From the NCBI GenBank assembly GCA_043819345.1, contig JBDREX010000007.1:1-64000 (forward strand): DNA of 64,000 nt. Reading direction: 5' to 3'. Made by a program: the position numbers and the translations under genes. This document shows positions 46,432 to 55,547 of this stretch, piece by piece (the first letter of the stretch is position 1; every line of letters starts with the position of its first letter). Source of the stretch: CAYRDK01 sp043819345. Its GTDB lineage: Bacteria > Omnitrophota > Gorgyraeia > Velamenicoccales > Velamenicoccaceae. The notes under the pieces were generated by a model. The model saw only the letters and a list, made by a program, of their open reading frames with translations. It was not told where the DNA came from and did no database searches.

Positions 46432-48228
46432 ATGCGCGTATGTGATTATATAGCTAAGTTTATTTATGAAAAAGGTACCGAAGATGTTTTTATGCTTTCT
46501 GGTGGCGGGATTATGCATTTAACCGATGGCCTGGCTTGCCATAAAGAACTAAAAATTTATTGTTTGCATCATGAACAGAGTGTTTCTATGGCCATGGAGG
46601 CTTACAGCCGTCTCATAGGGAAGATGGGTGTGGGTTATTTTACAACGGGTCCCGGGGCAACAAACGCTATAACAGGGCTGGCTGGAGCTTGGTTGGATTC
46701 AGTGCCGTGTCTTTTTATTTCCGGTCAGGTAAAGCGGCGTGAAGCTATTTATACTATGGGGATTCCCGGAATCAGGCAGGTAGGTGTACAGGAAATTAAT
46801 ATTTTACCGATTGTAGAATCTATTACGAAATACGCGGTTTTTGTTGATAAGCCGGAGGATATTCGATTTCATCTGGAGAAGGCTTATTACTTGGCCAGAG
46901 AAGGCCGGCCTGGTCCTGTTTGGCTGGATATACCTTTGGATGTGCAGGGAGCTTTGGTTGATCCTGATTCGTTGAGGGGTTTTCAGGAGCCGGATGGCGT
47001 GCAAAAAGAAAATGCATTTTCTGTAAAGGAGGCTTTAGATTATTTGCTTTCAGCTAAGCGGCCTGTTATTTTGGCTGGCCAGGGGGTTCGTATTAGCGGT
47101 GCTATTGGGCCACTGTTGAAGTTGGTCGAAGACTATCATATTCCGGTTGTTACAAGTTTTTTAGGGATTGATGTGATTGATAGTCAGCATCCCTGTTATG
47201 CCGGACGTATTGGCATTAAAGGAGACCGGGCGGGTAACTTGACAATTCAGAATTCTGATTGCGTTTTAGCATTGGGCACTAGTCTGCCTGTTGCAGAAAC
47301 TGGGTATGAATATGATCATTTTGCCAGAGAGGCCAAGGTTATTGTGGTTGATATTGATATGTCTTCTCATCAGAAAAAGATGATTAAGATAGATTTAAAA
47401 ATTCAGGCTGATATTACGGTTTTTTTAAAAAAGCTTGCTTGTAGTAGCGAGGATTGCTTGAAGGCCTTTGATAGGACATGGTTGTCTCGGTGTATTTCGT
47501 GGCGCCAGAAGTATCCTGTTTGCCTGGATGAGTATACCAACGCTAAAGATCAGGTGAATATTTATTTTTTTATAGAAAGTTTATCCACAAAACTTGATAA
47601 GAAAGATGTGGTAGTAACAGATACCGGCTCAGCTTTTTATGCGGGATCTCAAGGGATTAAAATTAAACAGGGCTTAAGGTACGTAACCTCAGGTGGATTG
47701 GTTACGATGGGGTATAGTTTGCCGGCCGCGTTTGGTTTAAGTGTAGCCTTGGGCAAGAAAAGAGTGATGTGTATTACAGGAGACGGTTCTTTTCAACAGA
47801 ATATACAGGAGCTACAGTCGGTTATGCATTATGATTTGCCGGTTAAGATATTTGTTCTTAATAATCAGGGGTATCTCTCAATCCGTTCCAGTCAAAATAA
47901 GTATTTTCAGGGCCGTTTGATAGGAGAGGGCGAGACGTCAGGAATTTCTTTTCCGGATCACAAAAAGATTGCTAAGGCTTATGGGATGAAGTTTTTTCGC
48001 GTGAAGAAAAATGCAGAGCTTGATAAAATCTTAGATGAAGTTCTTCAGTATGATGGGCCTGTTTTTTGTGAGATTATGACGCCACCAGAACAACTTATTG
48101 TTCCCACTGTCTCAAGTGAAAAGAGGAGTGATGGTTCAATGTGTTCCAAACCCCTGGAAGACATGTTTCCTTTTTTAGAGAGAAAAGAGTTTCTAGATAA
48201 CATGATTGTAGCTCCATTGCCTGAGTAA
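46432..48228 (+). CDS. Thiamine-diphosphate-dependent, acetolactate-synthase-like enzyme (YerE-like candidate)
   Basis: A 598-residue ThDP enzyme with all three domains: the N-terminal PYR domain with catalytic Glu48 in HHEQSVSMAMEAYSR, a central domain (VILAGQGVRISGAIGPL), and a PP domain with the ThDP motif GDGSFQQNIQEL continuing to NNQGYLSIRSSQ. Biosynthetic acetolactate synthase would normally be with ilvN or ilvC; here it sits between rfbG and rfbH, as yerE does in yersiniose A loci, where it adds a two-carbon unit to a CDP-4-keto-3,6-dideoxysugar. That function is inference from context. GAGAGGAG precedes the ATG. Confidence 0.85.
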   Translation: MRVCDYIAKFIYEKGTEDVFMLSGGGIMHLTDGLACHKELKIYCLHHEQSVSMAMEAYSRLIGKMGVGYFTTGPGATNAITGLAGAWLDSVPCLFISGQVKRREAIYTMGIPGIRQVGVQEINILPIVESITKYAVFVDKPEDIRFHLEKAYYLAREGRPGPVWLDIPLDVQGALVDPDSLRGFQEPDGVQKENAFSVKEALDYLLSAKRPVILAGQGVRISGAIGPLLKLVEDYHIPVVTSFLGIDVIDSQHPCYAGRIGIKGDRAGNLTIQNSDCVLALGTSLPVAETGYEYDHFAREAKVIVVDIDMSSHQKKMIKIDLKIQADITVFLKKLACSSEDCLKAFDRTWLSRCISWRQKYPVCLDEYTNAKDQVNIYFFIESLSTKLDKKDVVVTDTGSAFYAGSQGIKIKQGLRYVTSGGLVTMGYSLPAAFGLSVALGKKRVMCITGDGSFQQNIQELQSVMHYDLPVKIFVLNNQGYLSIRSSQNKYFQGRLIGEGETSGISFPDHKKIAKAYGMKFFRVKKNAELDKILDEVLQYDGPVFCEIMTPPEQLIVPTVSSEKRSDGSMCSKPLEDMFPFLERKEFLDNMIVAPLPE

Positions 48229-48231
48229 TCC

Positions 48232-49218
48232 ATGATTAAAAGAAATAAGAGGGAAAACAAGAAAGGTAAAATTTTAGTTACCGGAGCAACTGGCTTTGTT
48301 GGGGCCAATTTAGTGCGTCGCTTGGTTGCCCAAGATTACGATGTTTCGATTTTGACTCGGAGAACTTCAAATAAATGGCGTATAAAAAATATTTTGCCAG
48401 AGGTAAATGATTACTGTGTAGATTTATTAGATTTGCCGAAACTCAAAAAAGTTGTAAAAAAGATAAAGCCGAAAGCAATTTTTCATCTTGCTACTTCTGG
48501 TATTTACGCGGGGTATCATTTGCCCGATAGAGACCTTGTCGAGCATAACTTTTTTGGGACTCTTAATTTGATTGAGAGTTGTGAGAATATAGATTATTCT
48601 TGTTTCGTCAATACGGGAAGCTCTTCAGAATACGGCCCGAAGCTTTTTGCGATGAAGGAAAGTGATATTTGTCAGCCCGTTAATACTTATGGTGTGACTA
48701 AACTGGCGGCAACACGATATTGTTCTTGTGTGGCCATGTCTCAGGATAAGCCCATCTTGACCTTGAGGCTTTTTTCTCCTTATGGCCCTTATGATGATGT
48801 GTCCAGACTTATGTTTTATGCTGTTTATCATGCTCTGCGAGATGAGGATCTTCTTTTGGGGGACCCGGCATCTGTGAGGGATTACTGTTATATTGATGAT
48901 GTAACGTCGCTTTATCTGAAGTGTATTCCCGGGGCTCATTGCTACAAGGGCGAAGTTTTTAATGCGGGTAGCGGGCGGCAAACTCGGATCGGGGATATTG
49001 TCAAAAGCATCGTGCGTTTGTCTGGCTCTAAGAGCAGGCTTTGTTGGAAATCACAGGAATCTCGGCCGTTTGAAAAGAATGTTAAAATTTGGAAGGCAGA
49101 TATTTCTAAAACGAAAGAGTGTTTAAGCTGGCAGCCAAAATATACAATTGAAGAAGGGTTGATAAAGACGATTTCATGGTTTCGGAAAAATCGAGATTTA
49201 CTTAAGGGGTTGTTATGA
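48232..49218 (+). CDS. NAD(P)-dependent epimerase/dehydratase (SDR), possible side-chain reductase
   Basis: A 328-residue extended SDR. ILVTGATGFVGANLVRRLVAQ (nucleotide site), HLATSGIYAGYH, NTGSSSEYGP (Ser) and NTYGVTKLAATRYC (YxxxK), with RLFSPYGP and RDYCYIDDVTSLYL further on. It lies between the ThDP enzyme and rfbH, overlapping the latter by four bases, so it is a candidate for the reduction step that finishes a branched CDP-dideoxysugar (the YerF role) or for a C4 reduction. The exact reaction cannot be read from the sequence. Confidence 0.87.
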   Translation: MIKRNKRENKKGKILVTGATGFVGANLVRRLVAQDYDVSILTRRTSNKWRIKNILPEVNDYCVDLLDLPKLKKVVKKIKPKAIFHLATSGIYAGYHLPDRDLVEHNFFGTLNLIESCENIDYSCFVNTGSSSEYGPKLFAMKESDICQPVNTYGVTKLAATRYCSCVAMSQDKPILTLRLFSPYGPYDDVSRLMFYAVYHALRDEDLLLGDPASVRDYCYIDDVTSLYLKCIPGAHCYKGEVFNAGSGRQTRIGDIVKSIVRLSGSKSRLCWKSQESRPFEKNVKIWKADISKTKECLSWQPKYTIEEGLIKTISWFRKNRDLLKGLL

Positions 49219-50546
49219 AGGATATTAAGAAGGATATTTTAAAATACGCAAGACAGCATTTAAAAGGCGCAGGCAAGCGCAAGCCCTTTGTGGTAGGGGT
49301 TTCAAGGGTGCCTTACGCGGGCCGTATTTTTGATTATAAAGAGATTATGAATTTGATTGATGCCTCTGTTGATTTCTGGCTGACAAGCGGTGTTTATGCA
49401 AAAAAATTTGAGCAGGATTTGGCAAAATGGTTAGGGGTGCGTCATGTGTTATTGACCAATTCTGGGTCAAGCGCGAATCTTTTAGCGGTTTCAGCTCTGA
49501 CTTCTTCTAAATTGGGGCAGAAACGTTTGAAACCTGGAGACGAAGTGATTACGGTCGCTTGTGGTTTCCCGACAACGTTAAATCCGATCCTGCAGAATGG
49601 ACTCATACCTGTTTTTGTGGATGTTGAATTGGGCACATATAATATTTGTGCAGATCAGGTTGAAAGGGCTGTTTCTAAAAAAACAAAGGCTATTTTTGTG
49701 GCACATACTCTGGGCAACCCTATGGATCTGGATAAAATCCTTAAAATAGTCAAAAAGCATAAGCTCTGGTTAATTGAGGATAATTGTGATTCTTTAGGGT
49801 CTAAATATGGGTCTCGTTTCACAGGAACTTTTGGCCATATATCTACCTGTAGTTTTTATCCGCCTCATCATATAACGATGGGTGAAGGAGGAGCAGTTCT
49901 AACAAATGACCCCCTCTTGCGTAAGCTCATTTTGTCATTTCGGGATTGGGGGCGTGATTGTTGGTGTGAGTCTGGCCGCGATGATAGCTGCGGCAAGAGA
50001 TTCTCGCAGAAGTTTGGTGATTTACCTTTTGGCTATGATCATAAATATGTTTATTCGCATATCGGCTATAATCTAAAAGTGACTGATCTTCAAGCGGCTA
50101 TTGGTTGTGCTCAGCTTGATAAACTTTCGGGTTTTGTTAAGGCAAGGCAAAAGAATTTTCAATACCTTTATCAGCATTTAAAACGATATCAATGTTATTT
50201 TTTATTGCCTGAAGCTCAAGAAAAAGCTGAGCCGAGTTGGTTTGGATTTCCGTTGTTTGTTAAAAAAGATGCCCCCTTTTCTCGCAATAATATTGTTGAA
50301 TTTCTTGAAAAAAGAAAGATTGCGACAAGGATGCTCTTTGGAGGAAATTTGTTAAAGCAGCCTGCTTATCGAAATATGAAATACCGTTGTTGTGGAGGGC
50401 TTAAAAATACGGATGATGTTATGAACCGGCTTTTTTGGATTGGGGTGTATCCAGGTATTACCCCCGAAATGATGAGATACGTTTTATCTGTATTTGACGA
50501 GTTTTTTAAAAATATAGAATCAAAAATCGGGGAGAGTTATGTTTAA
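49215..50546 (+). CDS. rfbH: CDP-4-keto-6-deoxyglucose 3-dehydratase (RfbH / E1)
   Basis: A PMP-dependent, [2Fe-2S] 3-dehydratase that removes the C3 hydroxyl to begin 3,6-dideoxyhexose formation. The aminotransferase fold has the diagnostic His in place of the PLP Lys (SFYPPHHITMGEGGAV, His218/219). Cluster ligands appear with exactly the E1 spacing: C191, C249, C251 and C259, i.e. CX57CXCX7C. The 443 residues match E1. It normally needs an E3 NAD(P)H [2Fe-2S] reductase, which is not seen in the locus. Confidence 0.95.
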   Translation: MKDIKKDILKYARQHLKGAGKRKPFVVGVSRVPYAGRIFDYKEIMNLIDASVDFWLTSGVYAKKFEQDLAKWLGVRHVLLTNSGSSANLLAVSALTSSKLGQKRLKPGDEVITVACGFPTTLNPILQNGLIPVFVDVELGTYNICADQVERAVSKKTKAIFVAHTLGNPMDLDKILKIVKKHKLWLIEDNCDSLGSKYGSRFTGTFGHISTCSFYPPHHITMGEGGAVLTNDPLLRKLILSFRDWGRDCWCESGRDDSCGKRFSQKFGDLPFGYDHKYVYSHIGYNLKVTDLQAAIGCAQLDKLSGFVKARQKNFQYLYQHLKRYQCYFLLPEAQEKAEPSWFGFPLFVKKDAPFSRNNIVEFLEKRKIATRMLFGGNLLKQPAYRNMKYRCCGGLKNTDDVMNRLFWIGVYPGITPEMMRYVLSVFDEFFKNIESKIGESYV

Positions 50547-51537
50547 GGATAATCAAAAAGGTGTTGTTGTGAGCGTTGTTCTTCCTATGTTTAACGAAGA
50601 GAGCGGAATTCAGGATAATCTTAAGGCGCTTTTAGCTGTTTTGAGAAAAATGCCTTGTCGTTGGGAACTTTTACTTGTTGATGATGGAAGCACGGATGCA
50701 TCAGTCAAGCAGGCGAAGCAAGTCCTTGAAGGGGAAAAAGATGCGAGTGTGATCTCTTATAGCCCTAATAGGGGGCGTGGATTTGCATTACGGCGTGGTT
50801 TTGAGGCAGCAAGAGGTGAATATGTGATTACAACGGAGTCTGACCTGAGTTGGGGGGCAGATATTGTTTACAAAATTTATCAGAAGCTGGTTGATTCAGG
50901 TTCGGATGTTGTGGTTGTTTCTCCGTACTTAAAGCCTAATGGCCTTGTTGGCGTCCCGCTTCAAAGGCGGCTTTTATCGAGATTGGGCAATAAAGTATTA
51001 ACATTTGGCCTTCCTGTAAAATTAACCATGGTGACAGGGATGACACGAGGATATAAACGCGCCATGCTTGAAAACATTATACTCCAGATGGATGGCAAAG
51101 AGATTCATCTGGAAATTATTTCAAAATTAGTTGGCTTGGGCGCAAAGTTTGAGGAGATTCCCGGTGTCATCACTTGGCATAAAAAACAAGAGCGCGTTAA
51201 AAGAAAGAGAGAGTCTAAGACAAAAAGACTTATCTTGTCGCATCTGTATTTTTCTATTGTTGAATCCCCGATTCATTTTATTGGTCTCTTGGGGCTCTTT
51301 TTTATGGGATTTGGGCTTATGGGGATTTTAGCGATTATCGTGATGAAAATTTTTGGATTTCCGTTGCTTCGTGTTCCGTTCTTCCCTCATTATGTGATAG
51401 GTTCATTTATGGCAGGGCTTGTTATATTCATCTTTTCTCTACTTTCTTCGCAGATTACCAAACTGGAAAAAGAACTTATGCGGGTATATGCAAAGATGGT
51501 TTCGTTTAATAAAACCAAAACAGATGATAATCATTGA
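50539..51537 (+). CDS. Family 2 glycosyltransferase with two C-terminal membrane helices
   Basis: A 332-residue enzyme of the DPM/ArnC-like type. SVVLPMFNEESGIQDNLKALL, LLLVDDGSTDASVKQA, RGFALRRGFEAARGEYVITTESDLSWGADI (metal site) then two membrane helices (FIGLLGLFFMGFGLMGILAIIVM and YVIGSFMAGLVIFIFSLL). Such proteins transfer a sugar to polyprenyl phosphate at the inner membrane. It overlaps rfbH by eight bases, so it may handle the dideoxysugar; that is inference. Confidence 0.87.
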   Translation: MFKDNQKGVVVSVVLPMFNEESGIQDNLKALLAVLRKMPCRWELLLVDDGSTDASVKQAKQVLEGEKDASVISYSPNRGRGFALRRGFEAARGEYVITTESDLSWGADIVYKIYQKLVDSGSDVVVVSPYLKPNGLVGVPLQRRLLSRLGNKVLTFGLPVKLTMVTGMTRGYKRAMLENIILQMDGKEIHLEIISKLVGLGAKFEEIPGVITWHKKQERVKRKRESKTKRLILSHLYFSIVESPIHFIGLLGLFFMGFGLMGILAIIVMKIFGFPLLRVPFFPHYVIGSFMAGLVIFIFSLLSSQITKLEKELMRVYAKMVSFNKTKTDDNH

Positions 51538-51542
51538 CTCGT

Positions 51543-52997
51543 ATGTTGAATAAACAAAAGAAACTGCTTCTTATTATTCCACCGTGGAATTATGTCTATA
51601 AATCTTTGAGTTTAATTTCAAGGGAGATTGTTGTGGCTCCGCCATTGGGCCTTCTTTACATCGCTGCTGTTGCTCAAATGCAGGACTGGAATGTTAAGAT
51701 CGTTGATATGGATGCAGAAGGGCTTTTGTTGCCGGATGCGCTTGAAGTGATCAAGGGATTTTTGCCGGACTTAATAGGTTTTTCAGTAGCTACTCCATTT
51801 TTTAATAGCGTGGTTGGTATTTCTCGCGGCATAAAGGAGCAATTTGATATTCCAGTGATTATTGGCGGCGCTCATCCGACTGTTGTTGGAGAATGTTCAG
51901 TGGTGGAAGGAATTGATTTCGCCATGATGGGAGAGTCAGAACTCTCGTTTGCTCAATTTCTTCGTTCATTTGTTGGCGAAAGGGATTATTCATCTATTCC
52001 AGGCTTGATTTTTCGCCAGGATGGAAAGATTGTAGTGAATCCTCATTCTTCTTCAAAGGTTTTAATGGATGAATTACCATTACCGGCGAGGCAGCTTTTA
52101 CCTCTTGAAAGTTACAAGGTAAATCTCCCAGGATATGGACAGCGTATGTATACTTCAATAACGACCTCACGGGGGTGCCCTTATGAGTGCATTTTTTGCA
52201 GCGTCGCGACAATCTTTGGGCGAAGTTTGCGTTTCAGACCAGTTGATTTAGTTGTGAATGAAATTGAAGAGTGTAAAACGCGTTATGGCATAACACACTT
52301 CCATTTCGTTGATGATACATTGACAGTAAAAAGGGATTATACGATTGAGCTCTGTAATTTATTAATCGAAAAGAATCTGAATATTACGTGGGAAGGCTGG
52401 ACACGTGCGGATTGCATTGATGAAGTCCTGCTTCGTCTTATGAAGGAATCGGGTTTTATGAGAATTAGTTTTGGGTTAGAAACGGGGAATAAGGATATTA
52501 TGGCTCTGATAAAAAAAAGAGTTACTCACGATCAGATACATAATGCTTTCGCTTTAGCCGGCAAGTTGGGCATAGAATCAAGATGCTCTGTCATGATTGG
52601 GCATCCCGGGGAAACCAAAAAGACCGTTTGGGAAACCATTAATTTTGTACGCAATGAGAGGGATATTTTTTACTCTAATCTTTCTATTGCGACACCATAT
52701 CCGGGGACTCAATTGGCTCATATGGCTGCCCAGGGAGACCATGGATTAAGATTGCTGTCGAGTGATCCTAATAAATTTGTGCGTTACTTTAGTCCTGTAA
52801 TGGAAATGAACGATTTAAGTGCCAAGGACCTAAAATCTATTCAGATGTTAGGGCTTGTCTGGATACATTTGACACCACGCAGGATTTATCATGCCGTAAG
52901 GCGTTTTGGCATGAAGAACATTATTATTTCTATGTTTTCTATGGGGTTGACTTTTATCCGCATGTTTTTTAAGGGCGATCGAAAAAAAAATGAATAA
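51543..52997 (+). CDS. B12-binding-domain radical SAM protein
   Basis: A protein of about 484 residues. The N-terminal cobalamin-binding-like domain includes VAPPLGLLYIAAVAQMQDWNVKIVDMDAEG and IIGGAHPTVVGE. The radical SAM core has SRGCPYECIFCSVATIFG, a standard CX3CX2C motif, then HFHFVDDTLTVKRDY, GLETGNKDIMALIKKRV and MIGHPGETKKTV. The C-terminus has a basic tail. It belongs to the group that includes hopanoid and Mg-protoporphyrin enzymes; substrate unknown. The ATG at 51543 is preferred over a TTG at 51534; neither has a clear ribosome binding site. It overlaps the deacetylase gene by eight bases. Confidence 0.87.
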   Translation: MLNKQKKLLLIIPPWNYVYKSLSLISREIVVAPPLGLLYIAAVAQMQDWNVKIVDMDAEGLLLPDALEVIKGFLPDLIGFSVATPFFNSVVGISRGIKEQFDIPVIIGGAHPTVVGECSVVEGIDFAMMGESELSFAQFLRSFVGERDYSSIPGLIFRQDGKIVVNPHSSSKVLMDELPLPARQLLPLESYKVNLPGYGQRMYTSITTSRGCPYECIFCSVATIFGRSLRFRPVDLVVNEIEECKTRYGITHFHFVDDTLTVKRDYTIELCNLLIEKNLNITWEGWTRADCIDEVLLRLMKESGFMRISFGLETGNKDIMALIKKRVTHDQIHNAFALAGKLGIESRCSVMIGHPGETKKTVWETINFVRNERDIFYSNLSIATPYPGTQLAHMAAQGDHGLRLLSSDPNKFVRYFSPVMEMNDLSAKDLKSIQMLGLVWIHLTPRRIYHAVRRFGMKNIIISMFSMGLTFIRMFFKGDRKKNE

Positions 52998-53925
52998 AAA
53001 GCGTTTTTGTGCGATTAGCGTGGATTTGGATTCGGTTTATCACTACTTAGATGCTAGAGGCTATATGCCTAAGGATTGTACAAATCTTAATGCGGTTTAT
53101 GATGAAGCTGTGCCGCGGTTTTTGGATATATTTGATCAATATGGTGTCAAAGCGACTTTTTTTGTTGTTGGCGCAGACGCTATTAAGATTGCTAATAAAT
53201 CCAGGGTTCGAGAGATTTTTAAACGGGGGCATGAGGTTGCTAATCATACGATGAATCATTACGCCCATTTTTATAATCTCAATTTTAGAGAAAAACAAAA
53301 CGAGATTGTAGAGGCAGATAAGGTTTTGTCAGATATTGTCGGTGAAAAAATAAAAGGTTTTAGAGCTCCTGGGTGGGGTATTGATTCAGATGCGCTTAAA
53401 ATCCTGAAATCTGTTCAGTATGATTACGATTCGTCTATTTTTCCTTCCAAGCTTGTAGTTATTCTTTCTCTTGCGAATTGGCTTATGAATAAGGGGAGGT
53501 TGAATCGAGGAATGGGCTCTTCGATAGATGCGGCTCTTTCACCCAAGCTTCCATATTTTCCATCAGAAAATGCGATATGGCGACGAGGCAAAGGAGATAT
53601 ATTGGAATTGCCGTTGTCCGTATTGCCTCTCATCCAGCTTCCTTTTTTGGGCACTGTTTTGTATATGCTAGGACGTACTTTTTTTGATGTCAGTCTTCGT
53701 TTTTTTAATATATTTCGCCGCCCATTATTGTATGAGCTTCATGGGATCGAGCTTGTGGATTTTTATGCTTCTGTGAATGACGAGCGCTTGAGAGTTAAGC
53801 CAGGGTTTACACGATCTCTTCAGGAGAAGATTTCTTTGTATGATTTTATGCTTAAAAAATTTTCTAATGATTATAGTTTTTTGACCTTAAAAGGTCTTGA
53901 AAGGGTCTATAGATGCGTATCATAG
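52990..53925 (+). CDS. NodB-type polysaccharide deacetylase / deformylase
   Basis: A 311-residue metal-dependent deacylase. The NodB motifs are visible: CAISVDLDSVYHYLD (catalytic and metal Asp), VKATFFVVGADAI, GHEVANHTMNHYAH (metal His pair) and GFRAPGWGID; a late ELHGIELVD fits the conserved His motif. No signal peptide is seen, so it acts inside the cell, like ArnD, which deformylates a lipid-linked amino sugar. Its end overlaps a formyltransferase gene by 13 bases, which supports an ArnA/ArnD-like pair, by inference. Confidence 0.87.
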   Translation: MNKKRFCAISVDLDSVYHYLDARGYMPKDCTNLNAVYDEAVPRFLDIFDQYGVKATFFVVGADAIKIANKSRVREIFKRGHEVANHTMNHYAHFYNLNFREKQNEIVEADKVLSDIVGEKIKGFRAPGWGIDSDALKILKSVQYDYDSSIFPSKLVVILSLANWLMNKGRLNRGMGSSIDAALSPKLPYFPSENAIWRRGKGDILELPLSVLPLIQLPFLGTVLYMLGRTFFDVSLRFFNIFRRPLLYELHGIELVDFYASVNDERLRVKPGFTRSLQEKISLYDFMLKKFSNDYSFLTLKGLERVYRCVS

Positions 53926-54692
53926 CTCTTGTGAGCAATGAAAATACTTATCAGCCGCTTGTCTATGATGAATTATTAAGGGGCATTGGATCGGAGGTGG
54001 TCGGTTTGGTCATTGTTCCCATGATGCCATCTTTTCGGTCAAAAATTAAATTTTTGAGATTTTTGTTTGATTTGTATTCAGTTCAAGGTTTTTTGATTAA
54101 ATTAACGCATGTTGCCCGCAATAAGGTACTTGCCTTGCTGGACCCTTTTTTTCCTTTGAAGCACTCTTGTTCTCTCAAAAGGGTTGCAAAAAAACATGGA
54201 GTTCCTTTGTTGTATACGGATGATGTTAATTCTGAAGAATTTTTAGAGCAGGTTAGGCAGCTTAAGCCTGATCTTATCATTTCATCCCAAGGGCAAATCA
54301 TACGTAAAGGGCTTTTGCAGGCTTCAAGGTTTGGCATTATTAATAAACATGCCGGGATGCTGCCAAAATATCGTGGGATATACCCGGTTTTTTGGGCTAT
54401 GATGAATGATGAAAAACAAATCGGCATAACGATACATTTCATGAATGAAGCAATTGATGGCGGAGATATTATTCTCCAGGAGGCTTTGGATATCTCTAAA
54501 AAAGATACATTTGAATCCGTCTATCAAAAGGTCATACATAAAACCCCTGGTTTATTTTTAAAAGCTATAAACATCATAAGAGAAGGCGATTATCAGTTGA
54601 TGAAGAATGATTCTAAGTTTGCAAGTTATTATTCCTATCCGACGCGCAACGATATTGTACGGTTTAAAAAACTTGGTAAGCGTATTATGTAA
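53913..54692 (+). CDS. Formyltransferase family protein (Fmt/ArnA-like)
   Basis: A 259-residue formyl-THF-dependent transferase. The catalytic region shows LKPDLIISSQGQII, FGIINKHAGMLPKYRGIYPVFWAM (the NxH pair and the RG-P motif) and GITIHFMNEAIDGGDIILQ (the catalytic Asp). It lacks the C-terminal tRNA-binding OB domain of methionyl-tRNA formyltransferase, so a sugar amine is the more likely substrate, as in ArnA N-terminal domains and VioF/FdtF. It begins inside the deacetylase gene. Confidence 0.85.
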   Translation: MRIIALVSNENTYQPLVYDELLRGIGSEVVGLVIVPMMPSFRSKIKFLRFLFDLYSVQGFLIKLTHVARNKVLALLDPFFPLKHSCSLKRVAKKHGVPLLYTDDVNSEEFLEQVRQLKPDLIISSQGQIIRKGLLQASRFGIINKHAGMLPKYRGIYPVFWAMMNDEKQIGITIHFMNEAIDGGDIILQEALDISKKDTFESVYQKVIHKTPGLFLKAINIIREGDYQLMKNDSKFASYYSYPTRNDIVRFKKLGKRIM

Positions 54693-54714
54693 TAGGTAAT
54701 GGAGGGAGAGGACA

Positions 54715-55545
54715 ATGCAGGAGCTGTATGATATATTGAAATGTCCTGATTGCGGAGGAAGCATATCCTCTGAAAAGTGTCTTTGTCTTGTGTGCCAAAG
54801 AGATTTTAGTGCGCAAGGCTCAGGCATTATTAGCATGCTTCCACTGAAAGCAAAAGAAGTGCCGGCAGCTTATTCTGATCCTGATTATATTAAATGGCAA
54901 AAGATGTTTCCCCATGTTTTCGAATCCCGCGGCATGGCTCACACAATGATTGATGAGTCTACACATCGTTGGACTGCCAGTGCTTTTGCCCAGCAGAAGT
55001 ATAGAAATAATGGCTGGATCGCTGATCTTGGTTGCGGGGTAAGAGATGGTTTCGGTCAAGAGAATATTCCTGATAAAAGCATCGGAATAGACATTAACAA
55101 ATCGTATTTGGAAAAATTGCGGGAAAATAACCAAGGGAGATTATTGATTCAGGCAGATATGGAATCTCTGCCGCTGCAAGATGGTGTTGTTCGTTATTGT
55201 TTTGTACTGCACGCGCTTGAACATATTTATAACCTTAAAAAAGCGGTGGAAGAAATAGAAAGAGTTACCGAAGCAGGCGGCTATATTTACATAGGATTGC
55301 CTTGTGAGGGTGGATGGCTCAGGGATATCATAAGAAGCATGACAACGGCAAGACGTAATTCGAGGCGGTTTGGTATTGATTATGAAAAAGTTTGTCGTAT
55401 TGAACACTGTCAAAAAGCATACAATGTTATACGGATATTGAAACAAAGATTTAAAATGACAAGATCATACTTTTTTCCGTTTTCCGTTATGCCTTCTTTA
55501 GATTTTAATTTAACAGTGTCTTTTGAATTTCAAAAGGTTGTTTAA
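54715..55545 (+). CDS. SAM-dependent methyltransferase with N-terminal zinc ribbon
   Basis: A 276-residue class I methyltransferase. The first ~40 residues hold a Trm112-like zinc ribbon (LKCPDCGGSI ... CLCLVCQRDF). The SAM domain shows WIADLGCGVRDGFGQ (motif I), GIDINKSYLEKL, LIQADMESLPLQDGVVRYCFVLHALEHI and the following helix. It probably methylates a glycan or nucleotide-linked sugar. GGAGGGAG lies a few bases before the ATG. It is followed by a second methyltransferase after two bases. Confidence 0.85.
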   Translation: MQELYDILKCPDCGGSISSEKCLCLVCQRDFSAQGSGIISMLPLKAKEVPAAYSDPDYIKWQKMFPHVFESRGMAHTMIDESTHRWTASAFAQQKYRNNGWIADLGCGVRDGFGQENIPDKSIGIDINKSYLEKLRENNQGRLLIQADMESLPLQDGVVRYCFVLHALEHIYNLKKAVEEIERVTEAGGYIYIGLPCEGGWLRDIIRSMTTARRNSRRFGIDYEKVCRIEHCQKAYNVIRILKQRFKMTRSYFFPFSVMPSLDFNLTVSFEFQKVV

Positions 55546-55547
55546 AA

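Noticed and set aside
46432..48228. Annotation as a biosynthetic acetolactate synthase (ilvB)
   Set aside because: The fold fits, but there is no small subunit or other branched-chain gene and it is embedded between rfbG and rfbH; a sugar-related role is more likely, though not proven.
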